The position numbers and the translations under genes were made by a program. Positions 1-8,780 of a DNA stretch of 64,000 bases are shown here, piece after piece (positions within the stretch are counted from its first letter, which is position 1; each line of letters starts with the position of its first letter). The notes below the pieces were generated by a model. It ran no database searches. It saw only the letters and a list, made by a program, of their open reading frames with translations, and was not told the DNA's origin. This DNA is from Streptomyces lienomycini (GTDB lineage Bacteria > Actinomycetota > Actinomycetes > Streptomycetales > Streptomycetaceae), in contig NZ_CP116257.1 of assembly GCF_027947595.1 (NCBI RefSeq), forward strand, positions 1,426,001-1,490,000. The letters run 5' to 3'.

Positions 1-520
1 GGCTGCCCGGGTCCAGACCGGTCGTCGGCTCGTCCAGGAAGAGCACCTTCGGGCGGTGCGTGAGCGCCATCGCGATGTCCAGCCGCCGCCGCTGCCCGCC
101 GGAGAGCGCGCCGCACCTGCGGTCGAGCAGCTCGCCCAGGCCCAGGTCGCGGGCCAGCTCGTCGGCGCGCTCGGCGGCCCGCGCCCTGGTCAGCCGGTAC
201 AGGCGGCCCTGGGTGACCAGCTCCTCCCGGACCGTGACCTGCGGGTCCACCCCGCCCGACTGCGCCACGTACCCGCACGCCGCGCGCACCCCGGCCGGGT
301 CGGTCGCCAGGTCGTGCCCGGCGACGGTGGCCGCGCCGCCGGTGGGGGCGAGCAGGGTCGTGAGCATCCGCAGGGTGGTGGTCTTGCCTGCGCCGTTGGG
401 GCCCAGGAAGCCCAGGATCTCGCCCTCGCGGACGGTGAGGTCGATGCCGCGCACCGCCTCGACCGGGCCGCGCTTCGTGGCGAAGGTGCGGGCCAGCTGG
501 GCCGTACTGATGATTGCCAT
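1..520 (-). CDS. ABC transporter ATP-binding protein, partial
   Basis: About 173 N-terminal residues of a DrrA-type (daunorubicin/drug exporter) ATPase; the gene runs off the left edge of the window. Visible are Walker A GPNGAGKT at residues 40-47, the signature LSGGQRRRLDIAM and a Walker B ending in FLDEPTTGLDPG. The ATG at 518-520 is preceded by a GGAG ribosome site. The gene is divergent from the TetR gene at 601, the usual layout for a repressor beside the efflux pump it controls. The permease would lie to the left of the window. ATPase family is certain; drug export as substrate is inferred from subfamily and context. Confidence 0.9.
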   Translation of the reverse strand, partial: MAIISTAQLARTFATKRGPVEAVRGIDLTVREGEILGFLGPNGAGKTTTLRMLTTLLAPTGGAATVAGHDLATDPAGVRAACGYVAQSGGVDPQVTVREELVTQGRLYRLTRARAAERADELARDLGLGELLDRRCGALSGGQRRRLDIAMALTHRPKVLFLDEPTTGLDPGS

Positions 521-544
521 GCGCTCCAGAAAAACAGAGTCACT

Positions 545-594
545 GAAATTTTGCAACGACACCAAGTTTCCATCGGCCCCAACGAAGCTAGGAT
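545..594 (+). promoter_or_regulatory. Promoter/operator region between ABC ATPase and tetR
   Basis: An imperfect inverted repeat, GAAATTTTG at 545-553 and CAAGTTTC at 563-570, lies between the divergent genes. TAGGAT at 589-594 is a good -10 hexamer exactly 6 nt before the tetR ATG, so that mRNA may be leaderless (AGGA inside the same stretch could instead act as a weak ribosome site). The right arm of the repeat falls at the expected -35. TetR autorepression and control of the pump are inferred. Confidence 0.45.
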
Positions 595-600
595 GCGGTC

Positions 601-1242
601 ATGGCCGAGGGACTCAGGGAACGGAAGAAGCGGCAGACCCGGCAGTACATCTCGGATGTCGCCACCGGGCTGTTCCTGGAGCGCGGCTTCGAGGCCGTGA
701 CGGTGGCGGAGGTGGCGGACGCCTCGGACGTCTCCGTCAACACCGTGTACAACTACTTCCCGGCCAAGGAGGACCTGTTCCTCGACCGCTCCAAGGGGGT
801 CGTCGACCGGCTGTCGCGCTGGGTGCGCGGACGGGGCGAGGGGGAGTCGGCCGCTCGGGCCGTGCTGCGGGAACTGCGCGAGGAGGTCGAGTCGGTTTCG
901 CCCCGGATCGGCCTCATGGACGGATACGCGCGCTTCATGGGAGTCATCCACTCCTCGCCCGCGCTGCGTTCCCGGCTCTGGGCGATCGGCCAGGAGGTGC
1001 AGGACAACCTCGAGCGCACCCTGCGCGAGGAGACCGGCGCCCCGGACGACGACCCCGTCCCCTCGCTGATGGCCGGTCAGGTCAACTGGCTGCACGGCAC
1101 GGTGATGGCGGCCATCGGCCGCCGCCTGATGGCCGGCGGGAAACCCGCCGAGGTGTCCCGCGACATCCTCGTGCTGCTGGACGAGATGGAGGAGCTGTTG
1201 AGCGAGAAGGTGCTCAACTACGCCGTACGGGGCGCGGAGTGA
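601..1242 (+). CDS. TetR family transcriptional regulator
   Basis: 213 residues, a normal TetR length. The N-terminal helix-turn-helix is clear: GLRERKKRQTRQYISDVAT followed by VTVAEVADASDVSVNTVYNYFP, the classic recognition-helix motif at about residues 38-58. The remainder is an all-helical ligand domain with no recognisable ligand signature. It is divergent from the drug-type ABC ATPase and probably represses it. The start is the ATG 6 nt after a TAGGAT -10 box. Confidence 0.92.
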   Translation: MAEGLRERKKRQTRQYISDVATGLFLERGFEAVTVAEVADASDVSVNTVYNYFPAKEDLFLDRSKGVVDRLSRWVRGRGEGESAARAVLRELREEVESVSPRIGLMDGYARFMGVIHSSPALRSRLWAIGQEVQDNLERTLREETGAPDDDPVPSLMAGQVNWLHGTVMAAIGRRLMAGGKPAEVSRDILVLLDEMEELLSEKVLNYAVRGAE

Positions 1243-1378
1243 CACCCGAACGGCGCCCCACGGTGTGATGTCCGTCATGTGAGACGTGACGCGCGTTACT
1301 AACCGGTCACACAGCGCCTCACGCCCGCTAATCTCCGGCCGAGAGACGAGAATCAGCGCGTATCAGGGGAGTCGCACA

Positions 1379-2227
1379 GTGGCACGGAAGCTCGCCGTCA
1401 TCGGAGCCGGTCTCATGGGGTCCGGCATCGCCCAGGTCTCCGCGCAGGCGGGCTGGGACGTCGTCCTGAGGGACGTCACCGACGAGGCGCTGCGGCGCGG
1501 GACCGACGGCATCAAGGCCTCCTACGACAAGTTCGTCGCCAAGGGGAAGCTCACCGCCGACGACGCCGGGGCCGCCCTCGCGCGCATCACCGCGACCACC
1601 GACCTGGACGCCGCCGCCGACGCGGACGTCGTCGTCGAGGCCGTCTTCGAGAAGCTCGAGGTCAAGCACGAGATCTTCCGTACCCTGGACAAGCTGGTGA
1701 AGGACGGGGCGATCCTCGCGTCCAACACCTCCGCCATCCCGATCACCAAGATCGCGGCCGTGACGGAGCGCCCCGAGCGGGTCGTCGGCACCCACTTCTT
1801 CTCGCCGGTCCCGATGATGCGGCTGTGCGAGCTGGTGCGCGGCTACAAGACCAGCGACGAAACGCTCGCCACCGCACGGGAGTTCGCCGAGTCCACCGGC
1901 AAGACCTGCATCGTCGTCAACCGCGACGTCGCCGGATTCGTGACCACCCGGCTCATCTCCGCCCTCGTCGTCGAGGCCGCGAAGCTGTACGAGTCGGGCG
2001 TCGCCACCGCCGAGGACATCGACCTCGCCTGCAAGCTGGGCTTCGGCCACGCGATGGGACCGCTGGCCACCGCCGACCTGACCGGCGTCGACATCCTGCT
2101 GCACGCCACGGGCAACATCTACACCGAGTCCCAGGACGAGAAGTTCGCCCCGCCGGAGCTGATGCGCCGGATGGTGGACGCCGGTGACATCGGCCGCAAG
2201 AGCGGGCAGGGCTTCTACAAGCACTGA
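1379..2227 (+). CDS. hbd: 3-hydroxybutyryl-CoA dehydrogenase
   Basis: 282 residues, the usual length for this single-function NAD(P)-dependent enzyme, which interconverts 3-hydroxybutyryl-CoA and acetoacetyl-CoA in fatty-acid, butyrate or polyhydroxybutyrate metabolism. The Rossmann motif GAGLMGSG begins at residue 9; SNTSAI (115-120), catalytic His139 in GTHFFSP and Glu151 form the known active-site set. The C-terminal 3HCDH domain ends in RKSGQGFYKH, typical of the family. The GTG start has GGGGA about 10 nt upstream; the frame stays open further upstream but that part lacks the fold's first strand. The thiolase at 18840 could act in the same pathway. Confidence 0.95.
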   Translation: MARKLAVIGAGLMGSGIAQVSAQAGWDVVLRDVTDEALRRGTDGIKASYDKFVAKGKLTADDAGAALARITATTDLDAAADADVVVEAVFEKLEVKHEIFRTLDKLVKDGAILASNTSAIPITKIAAVTERPERVVGTHFFSPVPMMRLCELVRGYKTSDETLATAREFAESTGKTCIVVNRDVAGFVTTRLISALVVEAAKLYESGVATAEDIDLACKLGFGHAMGPLATADLTGVDILLHATGNIYTESQDEKFAPPELMRRMVDAGDIGRKSGQGFYKH

Positions 2228-2397
2228 GGTCGCGTCGGCCCCGACAGGACGTCACACGCCGGGGTGAATTCGGTATCGGTTCGCTTACAGACGGCAACCT
2301 CCGGTCGTTTCGGCCAGTCAGAGGGTGCAACACCTGATATCGCCGAGAGATCACGACGCAGAGACGACGAAGAGAAGACGCACGCCGGGGAGCGCAT

Positions 2398-2721
2398 ATG
2401 CACATCAGGGGCGACCACGTCGAGCTGGTCGTCGGGGGCCGCCTCGACGTCCGCAGCGCGGCGGACGCCCGTACGGTCCTGCACTCGGCCGTCGACGACG
2501 GAGTCGGCGACCTGGTGCTCGACCTGTCAGAGCTCGACTCCTGGGACGCCACCGGACTCGGCGTGATCATGGGGGCCCACCGGAGGGCCGGCCGCTGCGG
2601 CCGGCGCCTGGTGCTGCGCGACGTACCGCCGCAGATGCAGCGCCTGCTGGTGGCCACCCGACTGCACCGGATCCTCGCCATCGAGGGCGGCATCGGCGTG
2701 GAGACCCTGCCCAGAGTGTGA
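2398..2721 (+). CDS. STAS-domain anti-sigma factor antagonist
   Basis: 107 residues, essentially one STAS domain (SpoIIAA/BldG/RsbV type). The phosphorylation loop reads SWDATGLGV, so Thr replaces the more common Ser at the regulatory phosphosite. The family antagonises RsbW-like anti-sigma kinases and so releases alternative sigma factors. No partner kinase or sigma gene is adjacent, so the target is unknown. GGGGAG sits directly upstream of the ATG. A region with two 11-nt direct copies of CGTCCGACACA follows at 2788-2809. Confidence 0.9.
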   Translation: MHIRGDHVELVVGGRLDVRSAADARTVLHSAVDDGVGDLVLDLSELDSWDATGLGVIMGAHRRAGRCGRRLVLRDVPPQMQRLLVATRLHRILAIEGGIGVETLPRV

Positions 2722-3015
2722 GGCCGCGGGCCGGTTCCGCCGCGGACCGGGGCGGCCCGGACACCGCTCGGCGACTGTTCCGACAAACGTCCGACACACG
2801 TCCGACACACGCAATCCTCACGAGACCGTGACCTCTCGGACGGGCGGGGGCCCCGGACTGTCGGCCATACTGAGCGAAGGTTTAGGGTCTGGCTGCCCGC
2901 CTTTTGGAACCCACCGGCGGGTCCGGACCAGAAGCGACAGCGCGGTGTGCGGCAAGGCCGGGAGGGTGGTCCCGACCGGGGCCCTGCACACGACGCTTTT
3001 GGGGGGCTTGAACCT

Positions 3016-5649
3016 ATGGACCCGAACAGCCGGGGACCCGAGGAGTACGGCCAGGACGCCAACCACCAGGCGTCGCGCCCGCGCCCGTCCAGGGATCCGC
3101 TCACCTCCGACTTCGGACAGCCCGCGCCCGCGCTCGCACGCACCGTGCAACTGGTGTCCGGCGACTTCCTGCTGACCGTCAACCCCGTCGACGGCAGCGA
3201 GATCGAGGTCTGCCCGCCCGCGGAGCGGCCCGCGCGGCCCGACAAGCTCACCGCGGCCGAACGCGCCGAGGCGGAGCGCGCCGCCCGGCCGCCCGTCCCG
3301 CCCGGACCGGTCCGGACGGTGCTCGGCCTGCTGGCCCGCGAGGACGAACGCGAACGCCTGGTGCGGCTGCTCGCCCGCGGCCGCTCCGTCCGCCTCACCG
3401 GCCCCGCCGGCTCCGGCCGCACCAGCCTCCTCGACGTCGTCGCCGAGGACTGCGCGGGCCTCGCACCCGACGGCGTCGTCCGGCTCAACGGCTTCCACCG
3501 CACCGCCGACGACCTGCTCCACGACCTCTTCTACGCCGTCCACGGCGCCCCCCTGCACCGTCCGGGCCGGGAGGAACTCCTCGGGCACCTGCGGGAGGTC
3601 GGCGCGGTCGTCGTCCTGGACGACGTCGAGTTCGGCGGCACCGCCCTCGACGAACTCCTCGACGCCACCCCCGAGTGCGCCTTCGTCCTCGGCACCACCC
3701 CCGACGTGCCCGCCCCCTCCGCCGACTCGGCCGTCGAGGAGGTCTTCCTCACCGGCCTGGACCGCGCGGACGGCGTGGAACTCCTCGAGCGCGCCGCCGG
3801 CCGGTCCCTCACCGAGGAGGAGGCCAACTGGGCCGGGGACCTCTGGTTCGAGTCCGAGGGCCTGCCGCTGCGCTTCGTCCAGGCCGGTGCCCTGCTGCGG
3901 CGCCGCGACCGCCAGCGGGCCGGCGCCGACGCCGTCGACGAGTTCGGCGTCTTCGCCGACGCCCGACCCGCCGACGACACGCCCTACGACGCCGACGAGG
4001 CCGACGAGGTGCCCCTGCCGTCCCTCGGCGAGGCCGCCGCGCCCGCGCCGCTGCTCGCCTCGCGGCTCAGCGCCTCCGCCCGCGCCACCCTGGAGTTCGC
4101 CGTCGCGCTCGGCGGCGAGGTGCCGCACCAGGCGCACCTGCCCGCCCTGGTCGGCGACACCCACGCCGACGCCGCCCTCGGCGAGTTGGCCGACTGCGGA
4201 CTGGTCTCCCCGGTCGGCTCCCGCTACCGCCTGGCCGCCGGGGTCCTCACCCAGCTGGAGAGCGCCGGCTACGCCGACGACGTACGGGAGCGGGCGTCGT
4301 CCGCCGCGCAGCACTACGCCTGGTGGGCCGGACACCCCTCGGTCACCCCGGAGCGGGTCTGCGCGGAGGCCGACGCCGTACTCGCCGCCCTCGCCGTGCT
4401 GGTCCCGGCGACGATCCCGACCGCCCGGGACGAGGAGAGCCCGGCCGTCCAGCTCGCCCGCACCGCGGCGCCCGCGTTCGCCGCCGGGCTGCACTGGAGC
4501 GCCTGGCAGCGGGCGCTGCGCTCCGGCACCGAGGCCTCCCGGCTCGCCGGTGACGTCGCCGAACAGGCCTACTTCCACCACGAACTCGGCATCCTCGCGC
4601 TGTGCGAGGGCCGGCTGGACCGGGCGCGCGCCGAACTGGAGGCCTCCATCGGGCTGCGCGGCGCGCTCTCCGACAAGCGCGGCGCGGTGGCCGGCCGCCG
4701 CGCCCTCGCCCTGGTCGCCGACCGGTCCGGGGACACGCCCGGCCTGGGCAGCGGCGCCGGTGCGTTCGCCGGTGCGTTCGGCGGGGCGGGTGCCGTCGCC
4801 GGATTCGGCGTCGCGGGCGCCGGCCTCGGCCCCACGGCGGGGGAGGAGGTGCCCGACGCCCGCAACGAGGAGTCGGTGTCGCCGTCCGCGGGCGTTCCCG
4901 CGCCCTTCCCGCCGCTCCAGCCGCCTCCGCAGTCCCCCACCCTCGTCACCCGCCGCGAGCCGGACGAGGAGCAGACCCGCACGGTCGGCAGCGGCATCAA
5001 GGGCTTCGCGCGACGCAACCTGGTGGCCGCCGGAGCGGGCGCGCTTCTCGTCGCCGTGCTCGGCACGGTGGTGACCCTCGGAGCCACGTCCGAGAACGAC
5101 GCGGGCGACCCCTCCAACGACGTCGGCGTCAACCCCTCGGCCAGCCAGGGCATCGACGACGGCGACCTGGACGCGGACCGGCCCTCCGACGACGGCCGGG
5201 GACAGGGCGCGACCGGCCGCCCGAGCGACTCCGCGACGCCCGGCACGTCGGGCGCCCCGACGCCCACGGAGTCGGGGCGGCCCTCGGACGGACCGAGCAG
5301 TTCGAGCGGCAGCACGGACCCCGGCGACGACGAGAGCCCGGACGACCCGGGCTCGCCGGACGAGCCGAGCAAGTCGCCCAGTTCGCCGCCGACCACCCCC
5401 ACTACCCCGCCGCAGACCTCCAGCGAGCCGCCCCCCAGCCCCACGACCAGCGAACCCACCGACCCCGAGCCGTCGGACGACACGCCGACCGGGACCACGT
5501 CCCCGGACACGTCCACCAGCGCCGGCGACACCGTCATGCCCACCGCGGCCAGTTCACCCGTCGGCACCCCCACCGCCACGCGGAGCAGCACGGGCGCCGA
5601 CACCGGTGGTGCCACCGGCGAGGACCCGGCGACGGATCAGATCATCTGA
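3016..5649 (+). CDS. Membrane-anchored P-loop (STAND-like) protein with Pro/Ser/Thr-rich tail
   Basis: 877 residues. An N-terminal low-complexity segment is followed by an AAA/NB-ARC-like NTPase: Walker A GPAGSGRTS at about 129-137 and a Walker B-like VVVLDDVEF. Next comes a helical region with a TPR-like stretch (HHELGILALCEGRLDRARAELE). One membrane helix lies at about 668-688 (NLVAAGAGALLVAVLGTVV). The last ~190 residues are acidic and Pro/Ser/Thr-rich, typical of an extracytoplasmic stalk. The layout is that of AfsR-like signalling ATPases but with a membrane anchor in place of a DNA-binding domain. Start chosen at ATG 3016 with GGGGGG upstream. Function unknown; probably a cell-envelope sensor or scaffold. 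Confidence 0.85.
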   Translation: MDPNSRGPEEYGQDANHQASRPRPSRDPLTSDFGQPAPALARTVQLVSGDFLLTVNPVDGSEIEVCPPAERPARPDKLTAAERAEAERAARPPVPPGPVRTVLGLLAREDERERLVRLLARGRSVRLTGPAGSGRTSLLDVVAEDCAGLAPDGVVRLNGFHRTADDLLHDLFYAVHGAPLHRPGREELLGHLREVGAVVVLDDVEFGGTALDELLDATPECAFVLGTTPDVPAPSADSAVEEVFLTGLDRADGVELLERAAGRSLTEEEANWAGDLWFESEGLPLRFVQAGALLRRRDRQRAGADAVDEFGVFADARPADDTPYDADEADEVPLPSLGEAAAPAPLLASRLSASARATLEFAVALGGEVPHQAHLPALVGDTHADAALGELADCGLVSPVGSRYRLAAGVLTQLESAGYADDVRERASSAAQHYAWWAGHPSVTPERVCAEADAVLAALAVLVPATIPTARDEESPAVQLARTAAPAFAAGLHWSAWQRALRSGTEASRLAGDVAEQAYFHHELGILALCEGRLDRARAELEASIGLRGALSDKRGAVAGRRALALVADRSGDTPGLGSGAGAFAGAFGGAGAVAGFGVAGAGLGPTAGEEVPDARNEESVSPSAGVPAPFPPLQPPPQSPTLVTRREPDEEQTRTVGSGIKGFARRNLVAAGAGALLVAVLGTVVTLGATSENDAGDPSNDVGVNPSASQGIDDGDLDADRPSDDGRGQGATGRPSDSATPGTSGAPTPTESGRPSDGPSSSSGSTDPGDDESPDDPGSPDEPSKSPSSPPTTPTTPPQTSSEPPPSPTTSEPTDPEPSDDTPTGTTSPDTSTSAGDTVMPTAASSPVGTPTATRSSTGADTGGATGEDPATDQII

Positions 5650-5672
5650 CCCCGCCGGCAGGGCGACAGCAC

Positions 5673-5709
5673 GGGAGGGCCGGATCCGCGCGCCGGACCC
5701 GGCCCTCCC
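5673..5709. terminator. Bidirectional terminator hairpin
   Basis: GGGAGGGCCGG at 5673-5683 pairs perfectly with CCGGCCCTCCC at 5699-5709, and an inner TCCG/CGGA continues the stem around a short loop. It sits between the convergent P-loop gene and nucS, so it probably ends both transcripts. There is no T-run, which is common in Streptomyces terminators. Confidence 0.75.
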
Positions 5710-5730
5710 CGCGACGTGTGTGACGGCGCC

Positions 5731-6402
5731 TCAGAACAACCGCAGCTTGTCGTCCTCGATGCCCCGCAGCGCGTTGTAGTCCAGCACCTGGCAGCCGATC
5801 CCGCGGTCCGTGGCCAGCACGCGCGCCTGCGGCTTGATCTCCTGCGCGGCGAAGACACCCCGCACCGGGGCGAGATGCGGATCGCGGTTCAGCAGCTCCA
5901 GGTAGCGGGTGAGCTGCTCGACGCCGTCGATCTCGCCGCGCCGCTTGATCTCCACCGCGACGGTCCCGCCCTGGGCGTCCCGGCACAGGATGTCCACCGG
6001 GCCGATGGCGGTCATGTACTCGCGGCGGACGAGCGTGTAGCCCTCGCCCAGCGTCTCGATGCGGTCGGCGAGCAGCTCCTGGAGGTGCGCTTCCACGCCG
6101 TCCTTGATCAGACCCGGATCGACGCCCAGCTCGTGCGAGGAGTCGTGGAGGATCTCCTCCATCGTGATGATGAGCTTCTCGCCCGCCTTGTTGACGACGG
6201 TCCAGACGCCCTCCTCCTCGCCCGTGCCCTCCTTCAGGGAGCAGGGCGGCGACATCCAGTTGAGGGGCTTGTAGGCCCGGTCGTCGGCGTGGATCGAGAC
6301 GCTGCCGTCCGCCTTGACCAGGATCAGCCGGGGGGCCGAGGGCAGGTGGGCGGTGAGCCGTCCGGCGTAGTCGACGGAGCAGCGGGCAATGACGAGACGC
6401 AT
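5731..6402 (-). CDS. nucS: Endonuclease NucS (EndoMS), non-canonical mismatch repair
   Basis: 223 residues, full length. The N-terminal beta-sandwich begins MRLVIARC; the C-terminal nuclease domain has the PD-(D/E)XK signature Asp137 (GPVDIL), Glu151 and Lys153 (VEIKRRG). The protein ends in DDKLRLF, the short motif through which NucS binds the DnaN sliding clamp. In actinobacteria lacking MutS/MutL this enzyme cuts both strands at mismatches and suppresses mutation. It is convergent with the P-loop gene. The next gene upstream, at 6682, is divergent. Confidence 0.96.
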   Translation of the reverse strand: MRLVIARCSVDYAGRLTAHLPSAPRLILVKADGSVSIHADDRAYKPLNWMSPPCSLKEGTGEEEGVWTVVNKAGEKLIITMEEILHDSSHELGVDPGLIKDGVEAHLQELLADRIETLGEGYTLVRREYMTAIGPVDILCRDAQGGTVAVEIKRRGEIDGVEQLTRYLELLNRDPHLAPVRGVFAAQEIKPQARVLATDRGIGCQVLDYNALRGIEDDKLRLF

Positions 6403-6681
6403 GGTCGGCAACGCTACTCGACGCGCCCGGTCCGACGCGATTCGCCCGTGCCCGGGCCCTCTCCTCGCTGTCCCACTTCTCCCCTTGGCCCCGTCTTGCG
6501 CACTGGCCGATTGTCGGCCTACCGGATGGTGCCCATCTCGGCATTCTCCTGGTGCGGTCACGATCGGTTGCTTACGGTATTGAACGGGAGGTCGCGGACT
6601 GTGTACGCAGCGTGTTCGGCATCGCGCACTCCCTTAACTGTCCGGCAACCCCTGCTGGTCGGGGGTGCGAGAGGAGAACCC
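6403..6681. other. nucS / SCO5389-family divergent intergenic region
   Basis: 279 bp between divergent genes. It should hold both promoters. A TTGCTTACGGT stretch near 6570-6581 could contain a -10 (TACGGT) for the rightward gene, but no convincing -35 precedes it. No hairpin or repeat stands out. Confidence 0.35.
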
Positions 6682-7074
6682 ATGTCGCTCGACGTCTCAC
6701 CGGCCCTACTCGAACAGGCCGAGCGAGGCGAGGTCGACGAAGCAGCCTTCGTCGACTGCGTCCGGACTTCCCTGCCCTACGCATGGGAGATGGTCAGCTC
6801 CCTGGTGGCACAGCTGAAGGTCGACGGCGGAGCGTTCGCCGACAACCAGACGCCCCCGCCGGACGAGCAGGCGCGCGGCCAGCTGCTGCGTGCGCTCGCG
6901 AGTGACGCCATACGCGGTGCACTGCAGCGGCACTTCGGGGTGCGGCTGGCCTTCCAGAACTGCCACCGGGTGGCGGTGTTCCCGTTGGACTCCTCGGTCG
7001 ACGAGAAGCTGACCCGCTTCACCTCGGTGCGCAGCCAGGTGCTGAACCAGTCGCCCGAATTCCGGGACTGCTGA
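6682..7074 (+). CDS. SCO5389 family protein
   Basis: 130 residues, no membrane helices, no obvious motifs. It begins MSLDVSPALLEQAERG, has an acidic N-terminal half, and ends LNQSPEFRDC. I recall it as a protein conserved next to nucS in streptomycetes (named after S. coelicolor SCO5389); its function is not known. GAGGAG at 6671-6676 gives a strong ribosome site that fixes the start. Divergence from nucS leaves about 280 bp of upstream DNA, enough for promoters of both. Confidence 0.85.
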   Translation: MSLDVSPALLEQAERGEVDEAAFVDCVRTSLPYAWEMVSSLVAQLKVDGGAFADNQTPPPDEQARGQLLRALASDAIRGALQRHFGVRLAFQNCHRVAVFPLDSSVDEKLTRFTSVRSQVLNQSPEFRDC

Positions 7075-7086
7075 ACCCAGTCGCCC

Positions 7087-7136
7087 GCTTGCCGCTCCGT
7101 ACGCGGGAGGTGCAGTTCTGTACCGGAGCGGCAAGC
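7087..7136. terminator. Hairpin between convergent genes
   Basis: GCTTGCCGCTCCG (7087-7099) and CGGAGCGGCAAGC (7124-7136) form a perfect 13-bp stem with a 24-nt loop. It fills the gap between the SCO5389-family stop and the oxidoreductase stop, as expected for a shared terminator. Confidence 0.7.
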
Positions 7137-7150
7137 ACTCCGCGCCCCGC

Positions 7151-8179
7151 CTAGCGGAGCCGGGGGAGCACCTCGGCCCCGAGCCGCCGTACGTTCTCCT
7201 CGGTCGCCGCCAGATCGCCCGAACCCTCGACGAGGAGGGCGAAGCGGGAGATGCCGGTGCGCTCGCCGGTCGCCGCGAGCCGGTCCGCGCACAGGCGGGG
7301 CGGACCCACCGGGTGGAGTCCGCAGAGCAGCTCGGTGTAGTCGTACGGGTCGCGCATGCGCCGCTCCCGGCCGTCCACCGTGACATGGGCGCCCAGGCCC
7401 TGCCGCAGCCAGCCCGGCATCGCCTTGAGCAGGGTCTCCGCCGCGTCCGTGCGCCGGTCCGCGATCTGGCAGACGCCGGCCGAGACGTGCGCCGCGCCGT
7501 GCACCTCGGCCGCCGGGCGCCCGGCCGCGCGGGCGTGGCGCCGCCACAGGGCGACCATCTCCGCCTTCTCCTCGTCGCCGACGTGCATCCCCAGGAGCAT
7601 CGGCAGCCCCCGCTCGGCCGCCGTGCGCACACTCGACGGCGACGTGCAGGCCACGACGACCTCCGGGCCCGGCTCCTCCGACAGGGACTCCGAGGGGCGC
7701 GGCACGACGGGCACCTCGCGGAACCGGAAGCGGTCCCCCAAGGCGCCGACGGCCGGTTCGCGCAGCCAGCGCACCAGCAGATCGAGTGATTCCGGAAAAC
7801 CCGCCTCGTACGCTTCCAGGCCCGCGCCGAACACCTCCAGGTCCACCCACGGGCCGCCCCGGCCCACCCCCAGCGAGAAGCGGCCGCCGCTCGTGACGTG
7901 CAACAGCGCCGCCTGCTCGCCGAGCGCCACGGGATGGACGGTGGGCAGCACACTGACCGCGGTGCCGACCCGGATCCGCCGGGTGCGGCCCAGCAGCAGC
8001 GCGGCCAGGGTCACGGCCGACGGGCACGTGCCGTACGGCACGAAGTGGTGCTCGGCCAACCAGACCGTGTCGAGTCCGGCCTCCTCGGCGACCTCCGCCG
8101 AGCGGACCGCGCGGTGCAGCGCCTCTCCCTGACCCTGGCCCGGGAACTGCGCCCCCAACACGAAACTTCCTACGCGCAT
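7151..8179 (-). CDS. LLM class flavin-dependent oxidoreductase
   Basis: 342 residues of the luciferase-like monooxygenase fold. Typical landmarks are AEHHFVPYGTCPSAVTLAALLLGRT near residues 42-63, VGTAVSVLPTVHPVALGEQAALL, and RFSLGVGRGG. These enzymes use reduced F420 or FMN and act on varied small molecules; the substrate cannot be told here. The ATG at 8177-8179 follows AGGAAAAGG; an upstream in-frame ATG gives 21 extra residues unlike the fold's start. Convergent with the SCO5389-family gene. Confidence 0.9.
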   Translation of the reverse strand: MRVGSFVLGAQFPGQGQGEALHRAVRSAEVAEEAGLDTVWLAEHHFVPYGTCPSAVTLAALLLGRTRRIRVGTAVSVLPTVHPVALGEQAALLHVTSGGRFSLGVGRGGPWVDLEVFGAGLEAYEAGFPESLDLLVRWLREPAVGALGDRFRFREVPVVPRPSESLSEEPGPEVVVACTSPSSVRTAAERGLPMLLGMHVGDEEKAEMVALWRRHARAAGRPAAEVHGAAHVSAGVCQIADRRTDAAETLLKAMPGWLRQGLGAHVTVDGRERRMRDPYDYTELLCGLHPVGPPRLCADRLAATGERTGISRFALLVEGSGDLAATEENVRRLGAEVLPRLR

Positions 8180-8433
8180 TGCCTTTTCCTGCTTCCTCGG
8201 CCCCGACACGGAGCTCCCCCACAGGGCATAACCGCCTGACACGTGCCGAGGACACGGCCGGACGGAGAGATTTGCGGATTGTCTGCAGAATCGGCCGTTG
8301 TGGGAGGGTGCGGGGCCGGGCGGGAACCGGGCACGGGGGAGTCGCGGTGCTCGGCGGCGTACGCGTACCCGTGTCCCCGTGCCGCGTAGGCTGGATGGCG
8401 CCCTGCTTCCTGTATAGCTCCGTGAGGTGTCCT

Positions 8434-8766
8434 GTGTCCCCGCGTCGCAACCGACCCAAGGAAGCCGGTTCGCCCGGCCGGAGCGCCGAGGAGGACGGCT
8501 CCGGCCGCTACGGCGGCTGGCAGTCCGCGGAGAGCTGGCAGGGCGAGGAGTGGAGCGTACGGCACGTGGCGGGCGCGAGCGCGCAGGGGAAGTCGTACCG
8601 CTGCCCGGGCTGCGACCAGCTGATCCCGGACGGGGTGCCGCACGTGGTGGCCTGGCCGGCGCACTCGGGCGTCGACGACCGCCGGCACTGGCACAAGTCC
8701 TGCTGGAACGCGAAGGACCGCCGCACCACGCGGGTGCAGCGGTCCCGTAACGCGCCCAGGTTCTGA
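8434..8766 (+). CDS. Small Cys/His-motif protein, possible zinc-binding
   Basis: 110 residues, hydrophilic and rich in Arg. The core has YRCPGCDQLI, a His in PHVVAWP, then RRHWHKSCWN: a CxxC plus His/His/Cys set resembling a treble-clef or degenerate HNH zinc site. A basic tail follows (RRTTRVQRSRN). Often labelled ATP/GTP-binding protein in streptomycetes without support; I see no P-loop. GTG start with GAGG upstream. Nucleic-acid binding is a guess from the basic tail and zinc-like motif. Confidence 0.8.
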   Translation: MSPRRNRPKEAGSPGRSAEEDGSGRYGGWQSAESWQGEEWSVRHVAGASAQGKSYRCPGCDQLIPDGVPHVVAWPAHSGVDDRRHWHKSCWNAKDRRTTRVQRSRNAPRF

Positions 8767-8780
8767 GGGCAGGGCCGGCC

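Noticed and set aside
2788..2809. Tandem 11-nt CGTCCGACACA repeat considered as an iteron or origin element.
   Set aside because: Only two copies, no AT-rich stretch and no replication gene nearby; more likely chance or a minor regulator site.
3675..4553. Arg-rich open frame overlapping the P-loop protein.
   Set aside because: Shifted frame of a high-GC gene; no start signal and no domain, while the main frame has Walker motifs and a membrane helix.
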